From: an uncultured Aquimarina sp.
GTDB lineage: Bacteria; Bacteroidota; Bacteroidia; Flavobacteriales; Flavobacteriaceae
Direction: 5' to 3'
Assembly (NCBI GenBank): GCA_937958985.1
Contig: CALGLV010000015.1
Coordinates: 1 to 47,595 of the forward strand
DNA: 47,595 nucleotides
A program made the translations under genes and the position numbers. The notes under the pieces are model-generated. The model had not been told where the DNA came from. It saw only the letters and a list, made by a program, of their open reading frames with translations, and did not search any database. Every line of letters starts with the position of its first letter. Position 1 is the stretch's first letter. Shown in pieces: positions 43,132 through 47,595 of this stretch.

Positions 43132-44091
43132 TTAGTTCTTACTAAACTGGAGCATCCAATCATATATTGTAGTATTGTAAGTATCATAATTCGAATGCTC
43201 TGTACCAATACCTGAATTATCGTAGACTTTTTGCCAAGAAAAGTGATTAACTCCAGGGAAAATAGTAAGCTTAGCTCTAACTTCAGGATTAGAATTATTA
43301 ATAGCATTTACCATATTTTTAGAACCATTTACATTAATTACATCATCCGCGTCACCATGAAAGGCCCAAAGCGGTACCGTTTTAAAAGGTGCTCCCTCAT
43401 TTACCAAACTCCAACCTGCAATAGGAACCACAGCTGCTGTATAAGCTTGAGCACCATATTGAGTAACATAATCAAAGGTACCACGCCCTCCCATACTTAA
43501 TCCTGTCATATATATTCTAGAAGCATCAATATTCATGTTTTTTATAAGAAAGGCTATAAAATTATGTAACCGTTCGGCATTCCAAATTCCTGATGATTGT
43601 GGTGAGACTACTACCATGGGAGCTGGAGGATTCCAAACTTCTTGCTGAATTAATGAAGGAGGAGTTACACCAAAAATCACTCTATCAAAAGAGGTTAAAG
43701 AATTACCGGGACCTCTACCCCCACCTCCATGTAAATATATTAATAATGGTAATTTTTGCTCTTCATCATCATTGTATTCAGTAGGAGTATACAGCACAAA
43801 ACCATAGTTAGCTTTAGTTTCACTTAATAAAAAAACCTTTTGCTCGCCAGGAGTAATATTAAAGTTTTGATCGACAACAGCAGGCTGAGCTTCTTCTGGC
43901 TCTCTTATAGCAACAAAACCTTCGGGTTGCAAACATGACAACATGGTATTTAAAGGATCTCCAAAACCATCTCCATCAACATCTCTAAACCATTGTTTTT
44001 GCACACAGGTTTCAGCCATACTACTTTCCGACGAGCAACTAAATGTCACTAAAAAAATAATCGTAAACAGCAATAAATTTCTAGTTTTCAT
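43132..44091 (-). CDS. Esterase lipoprotein (PHB-depolymerase/feruloyl-esterase-like)
   Basis: 319 residues with a lipoprotein signal (lipid Cys19 in LVTFSC). A short calcium-type repeat, WFRDVDGDGFGDP (34-46), precedes the alpha/beta-hydrolase: oxyanion region LIYLHGGGGRG, nucleophile Ser199 in TGLSMGGRG, Asp at about 249 in FHGDADDVI and His283 in PGVNHFSW. This resembles prolyl-oligopeptidase/PHB-depolymerase-type esterases that deacylate plant or algal polysaccharides; the substrate is inference. It is downstream of the Cys-rich lipoprotein gene. Confidence 0.9.
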   Translation of the reverse strand: MKTRNLLLFTIIFLVTFSCSSESSMAETCVQKQWFRDVDGDGFGDPLNTMLSCLQPEGFVAIREPEEAQPAVVDQNFNITPGEQKVFLLSETKANYGFVLYTPTEYNDDEEQKLPLLIYLHGGGGRGPGNSLTSFDRVIFGVTPPSLIQQEVWNPPAPMVVVSPQSSGIWNAERLHNFIAFLIKNMNIDASRIYMTGLSMGGRGTFDYVTQYGAQAYTAAVVPIAGWSLVNEGAPFKTVPLWAFHGDADDVINVNGSKNMVNAINNSNPEVRAKLTIFPGVNHFSWQKVYDNSGIGTEHSNYDTYNTTIYDWMLQFSKN

Positions 44092-44130
44092 AAATTCAAT
44101 ATACCAAAATTAATTTTAAGATATCCCGAC

Positions 44131-44694
44131 TTATTGCTTTGTTAACACTAAAGTCCCTATGTGATCACCATCACAATCGGTACCCGTTAAGTTGAGTGCT
44201 ATTTTATCTTCTTCATCTAAAGTCCCTGTACCATTAAACGTTCCTTCACAACCTGGAATTACATCATCCCACAAAAAAGTTACTTGATTATTAGAAATAC
44301 TTATTGTTATAAGACCATCTCCATTATCCCCTTGTGAACCACAACAGCTTGTAAAATTATTGGTAATGAATAAACTTCCAGTAAAATTACCTGCTACATC
44401 TCCATTATTGATTATTGCGGTTACACCCAAATCACTAAAACTTGGTCCATTGACAACTGAAGAATTCCAAACCCCGCTATACCTTCCTATAGAAAAAGAT
44501 ACTTCTTTTGGCGCGCAGACAGGACAAACTCCCCCACAATCAATCTCCTGTTCATCTTGATTTAATATACCATCGCTACAGGATTCCAAAACAATTTCTC
44601 CAACCATCGTATCAGGTTCACTATCTATATTGTCATCATTTCCGCAAGAGGTTGTTAGAAAAAAGGTTCCCAATAAAATTACTAGTGTTTTCAT
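44131..44694 (-). CDS. Cysteine-rich lipoprotein
   Basis: 187 residues, lipid Cys17 (MKTLVILLGTFFLTTSC). Residues 39-60 hold the Bacteroidetes surface motif CSDGILNQDEQEIDCGGVCP followed by VC, with four cysteines. The rest is a beta-sandwich-like domain (GRYSGVWNSS ... GDVAGNFTGSLFITN ... GTFNGTGTLDEED ... IGTLVLTK) with paired cysteines. No enzyme motif. Likely surface-exposed and co-expressed with the esterase. Confidence 0.82.
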   Translation of the reverse strand: MKTLVILLGTFFLTTSCGNDDNIDSEPDTMVGEIVLESCSDGILNQDEQEIDCGGVCPVCAPKEVSFSIGRYSGVWNSSVVNGPSFSDLGVTAIINNGDVAGNFTGSLFITNNFTSCCGSQGDNGDGLITISISNNQVTFLWDDVIPGCEGTFNGTGTLDEEDKIALNLTGTDCDGDHIGTLVLTKQ

Positions 44695-44938
44695 ATTTAT
44701 GTCTTTTTATTTGACTAAAATTAACTGAACACTACCTCCAAATAGTCTCAAATTACACAGAGTAGGCTCAACTTTACAAGTTGATACCTATTGAAAAATT
44801 ATATGATGCCTATTGAATAATACAAAAAAGAATAATATTACTTTTAACCTTAATAAATTAAATGTTGTGTAAGTTAATTTACACCTAAAGCATCAATCAA
44901 ACCATTATTTCAATCCTAAAAACAACTTATCTATCAAA

Positions 44939-46087
44939 ATGGGTAATACTGACTTAACAGCTGCCGTTATTTTTGGCGCAGCAAGCCTTCAAGGTTTACT
45001 ATGTGCTTTGTTTTTTGTATTTACAAAAAAAGGAACTCGTTATGCTAATTATTTTATGCTGGCCATGGTAATCTCAATTACACTAATCGTACTCCAAAAT
45101 TTTATGATTTTTTATGGCGCATATGTTGATTTTCCAAAATTAATATTTCTTTTTTATCCTTTAAATGGATTGGTCCCTCCTCTATTTTTCATGTATGTAA
45201 CATACATGCTTGCGCCTAATAGAAAAATGAAATTTTATGATCTATTACATCTAGTAATATTTTTAATCATGGCTTATGGTCATATTCGTTTTTTTAATTT
45301 ACCTGACGATATAAAAATTTCAATTGTAAACTACTTGTATTACGAAAGAACAAAAGTTAATGTAGCCGAGCTACCTTTAATAATTTTTTACAAGTTAATT
45401 GCACTAGGATATGGGGTAGCTTGTTTTTATTTAATTCTAAAAAAAATAAAAGAATTAAAGCAATGGACATCAAACACCCATATTCAATACCTGAATAAAT
45501 TTAAACTCATCAACTATATGTTTATTGCCTACATATTATTGTTCATCATTATTTATTGTTACCCCTTATGGATAGAAATAACCGTAGGTCGTTATGAAGT
45601 ATACATCCATATCTTAAACTCGGTACTAATTGTAGCCATTTCAATTATTACTATGCAACAACCTGATAGGCTCGTGTTTTTACTAAAAAAAATAACCAAA
45701 CCTCAAAGTAAAAACGAAGAAGACTTTTCGATGTTCGAAAATTTATCAGAAGTTATGCAAACTCAAAAACCTTATTTAAACCCTGATCTAAAAATACATG
45801 ACTTAGCCAAATTAATAAACGCTCCTAGTCACTTACTTTCGGAATACATTAACAAAAAACTTAATATAAATTTCTTTGAGTTCATAAATCAATATAGAGT
45901 AAATGAGTTTAAAGTAAGGGTACATTGCCAAGAATATGAAAAATTTACTCTATTTGCGATTGCACTTGACGTAGGATTTAACAGTAAAGCGTCTTTTAAT
46001 AGGATTTTTAAACAGCAAACACAAATGACTCCTAGTCAATATAAAAAAAAGGGCTCAATAACTAAAGTTGGTACTTCTGTTTGTTAG
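44939..46087 (+). CDS. Membrane-bound AraC-type transcriptional regulator
   Basis: 382 residues: a hydrophobic N-terminal half with about seven helices (residues 8-240; e.g. YFMLAMVISITLIVLQNF), then a cytosolic AraC/XylS double helix-turn-helix at about 275-372 (DLKIHDLAKLINAPSHLLSEYI ... FALFAIALDVGFNSKASFNRIFK). Such 7TM-AraC proteins of Bacteroidetes may sense extracytoplasmic ligands; regulated genes are probably nearby, perhaps the NHL lipoprotein 40 bp downstream. The 224-bp gap before it separates it from the divergent lipoprotein genes. Confidence 0.9.
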   Translation: MGNTDLTAAVIFGAASLQGLLCALFFVFTKKGTRYANYFMLAMVISITLIVLQNFMIFYGAYVDFPKLIFLFYPLNGLVPPLFFMYVTYMLAPNRKMKFYDLLHLVIFLIMAYGHIRFFNLPDDIKISIVNYLYYERTKVNVAELPLIIFYKLIALGYGVACFYLILKKIKELKQWTSNTHIQYLNKFKLINYMFIAYILLFIIIYCYPLWIEITVGRYEVYIHILNSVLIVAISIITMQQPDRLVFLLKKITKPQSKNEEDFSMFENLSEVMQTQKPYLNPDLKIHDLAKLINAPSHLLSEYINKKLNINFFEFINQYRVNEFKVRVHCQEYEKFTLFAIALDVGFNSKASFNRIFKQQTQMTPSQYKKKGSITKVGTSVC

Positions 46088-46126
46088 ACATGTAAGATAT
46101 TAGATATAAATCTAAAAACTTATTAC

Positions 46127-47395
46127 ATGAAAAATTTAAGATTAGCTGCAGGACTATTTTGTTTAATTACAGCTATTAATTGCTCGGATAGTGATTCTGA
46201 TGCTACTACTGATCCAAATGAGATTCTAAATCCTAACACAACTGAACCTTCATTGAGAATTATTAATATTGAAGATGTAGAAAACAAAGGCAACAGTACT
46301 GATATATCAATCAATTATAGTATTTCGGGAGTAGATCTATCCACAATAAAAGAACTACGACTATTATTTAGTGATAACGCCAACTTAAGTATTGAAGAGT
46401 TACTGCAAGTACCCCCCTCAAACTATAATATAACTGAAACATCTAATGCCGTATCGAAAACACTTGGTGAAAACCTTACTGATATTGAAGGTAATCTTAT
46501 TGTGGAAAATCAAGAGTATTGGACTTACCTTATGGGTATATATAATGATGAAATTAACGAACCATTATTAGTTAGCGAATCAAAACTAATAAACCTCAAA
46601 AATGAAATTTTAGTTACCACTCCAATACTTACTGGTGAATTTAGAGCTGGAGAAGATATCGTTATTGCCAGCGATGGAACATTATATATTAACGAAGGTT
46701 TACAAGGCACAAGATTATTTAAAGTAACTCCTAATGGCAATAGCTCAGTATTAAGTAATGAATTAAATAACCCTGTAGGCATCGCTTTGGATGATGATGA
46801 AAATGTTTATTCATCAAATTTTAATAGTAGGGTAATAAACAAAACAACCCCTACAGGTGTAACTACTGAATATGTAAATGATAGTAGATTGTTCGGAGGC
46901 GGAGGTTTAGCATTTGATAACGATGGAAATTTATACAATACATTTTACGCTACTAGTAATGTTTATAAAATAAATGCTAACTCCATAGAAGTAGTCGCTA
47001 ACAGCACTCTTTTTAAAGGTCCAGTAGGTGTAGTTTACGATAAAGAGCGCGAGAAACTTTTTGTATCTAGTTTTGATACAGGTAAAATATTTTGCGTTGC
47101 CCAAAATGGTACGGTTACCGAAATTGCCGATACCGATTTAACTATCGGTCACTTATCCTATGCTAACAACCACTTTTATGCTACTGGCTGGAATGAGAAC
47201 AAAGTTTATAAAATAGCGCTAGACGGAACTATTGTTGAGCGTATAGGCACAGGTACCAATCAACAGAAAGACGGTTCCGCATTGGAAGCTTCTTTTGCAC
47301 AGCCTAATGGCATTGAACCCACACAAGATGGAAGTTACGTATATGTTACCCAACAAGGTAATGGTAAACTCAGAAAGATAATCATGAAAAGATAA
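46127..47395 (+). CDS. NHL-repeat beta-propeller lipoprotein
   Basis: 422 residues, lipoprotein signal with lipid Cys19 (LITAINC), an N-terminal beta domain (about 40-160) and a six-bladed NHL/SMP-30-like propeller (about 170-420) with repeating units such as NPVGIALDDDENVYSSNFN, GGLAFDNDGNLYNTFY, GPVGVVYDKEREKLFVSSF and FAQPNGIEPTQDGSYVYV. NHL propellers bind proteins or sugars or carry lactonase activity; none can be chosen here. It follows the AraC-type regulator and is closed by a terminator. Confidence 0.88.
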   Translation: MKNLRLAAGLFCLITAINCSDSDSDATTDPNEILNPNTTEPSLRIINIEDVENKGNSTDISINYSISGVDLSTIKELRLLFSDNANLSIEELLQVPPSNYNITETSNAVSKTLGENLTDIEGNLIVENQEYWTYLMGIYNDEINEPLLVSESKLINLKNEILVTTPILTGEFRAGEDIVIASDGTLYINEGLQGTRLFKVTPNGNSSVLSNELNNPVGIALDDDENVYSSNFNSRVINKTTPTGVTTEYVNDSRLFGGGGLAFDNDGNLYNTFYATSNVYKINANSIEVVANSTLFKGPVGVVYDKEREKLFVSSFDTGKIFCVAQNGTVTEIADTDLTIGHLSYANNHFYATGWNENKVYKIALDGTIVERIGTGTNQQKDGSALEASFAQPNGIEPTQDGSYVYVTQQGNGKLRKIIMKR

Positions 47396-47494
47396 AATTG
47401 GCTGCTATTATAAGAGTATAACTTAGTTAATTAACCTTATTGATTATATTTATTAAGACAGTATCCAATATTTTGTGTAAACAAAAATTCAACG

Positions 47495-47526
47495 GGGTTT
47501 AACTTTTTTAAAGTTGAACCCTTTTT
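47495..47526 (+). terminator. Terminator after the NHL lipoprotein gene
   Basis: GGGTTTAACTTT / AAAGTTGAACCC stem (one wobble pair), followed by TTTTTT. Confidence 0.85.
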
Positions 47527-47595
47527 TCAAATATAGTTAAGAACTGGTTAAGAATTAGTCCCCAATTATGAATTGGCTGAGTCCATTTCTTAGTA

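Overview
The window is AT-rich DNA from a member of the Bacteroidota, almost certainly a Flavobacteriaceae species and probably marine. The evidence is the housekeeping gene content and order, promoters of the TAnnTTTG type, few Shine-Dalgarno sites, type IX secretion (T9SS) C-terminal sorting domains, a class A RNase P RNA, and flavobacterial forms of NusB, DnaX and MutL. No tRNA, rRNA, CRISPR array, prophage or intact insertion sequence was seen.

Layout. 1-13.4 kb is core: two rhomboid proteases, mutL, a small membrane protein, ribH and a TPR protein (minus strand); then nusB, a DUF1573 lipoprotein, yajC and metF (plus strand); then rmuC, a membrane-anchored HExxH protein, a small membrane protein missed by length filters, and an aldehyde dehydrogenase. 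13.4-14.6 kb holds bcp and nth, which diverge. 14.6-17.2 kb is an accessory scar: an IS3-type transposase remnant, the 3' remnant of one GH30 gene, an intact GH30 lipoprotein, and a broken secreted beta-trefoil/T9SS gene. 17.3-23.9 kb is core again: rpmE2, a TIGR01777 epimerase, ftsY/DUF4295/rpmG/rpmB, and cinA/Hpt/FAH hydrolase/exonuclease.

24-28.1 kb is a tandem segmental duplication of about 2 kb. Each unit carries a secreted GH11-like (xylanase-fold) protein with a T9SS tail. The duplication also copied the 3' end of the adjacent 2-oxoacid dehydrogenase E2 gene, which survives as a decayed fragment between the units. 28-41.8 kb is core: E2, a glycosyltransferase, recR, a sodium:solute symporter, a CoA-binding protein, a candidate small RNA, a MiaE-like protein, dnaX (split by an 11-A homopolymer), an M23-like protein, rnpB, two conserved hypothetical genes, dnaB and accA. 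41.9-47.4 kb is accessory: a frameshifted serine hydrolase pseudogene, an esterase lipoprotein, a cysteine-rich lipoprotein, a membrane-bound AraC-type regulator and an NHL-propeller lipoprotein.

The core genes serve translation, secretion, replication and repair, and riboflavin, folate and fatty-acid synthesis. The accessory genes (GH30, two GH11-like proteins, esterase, lipoproteins) look like polysaccharide-use genes in different stages of duplication and decay. I found no convincing new multi-gene system. The most unusual items are the GH11-like pair with an altered thumb loop and its duplication history, the dnaX A-tract frameshift, a candidate roughly 220-nt RNA near 33 kb, and several enzymes with key residues replaced (MutL, Nth, M23-like protein).
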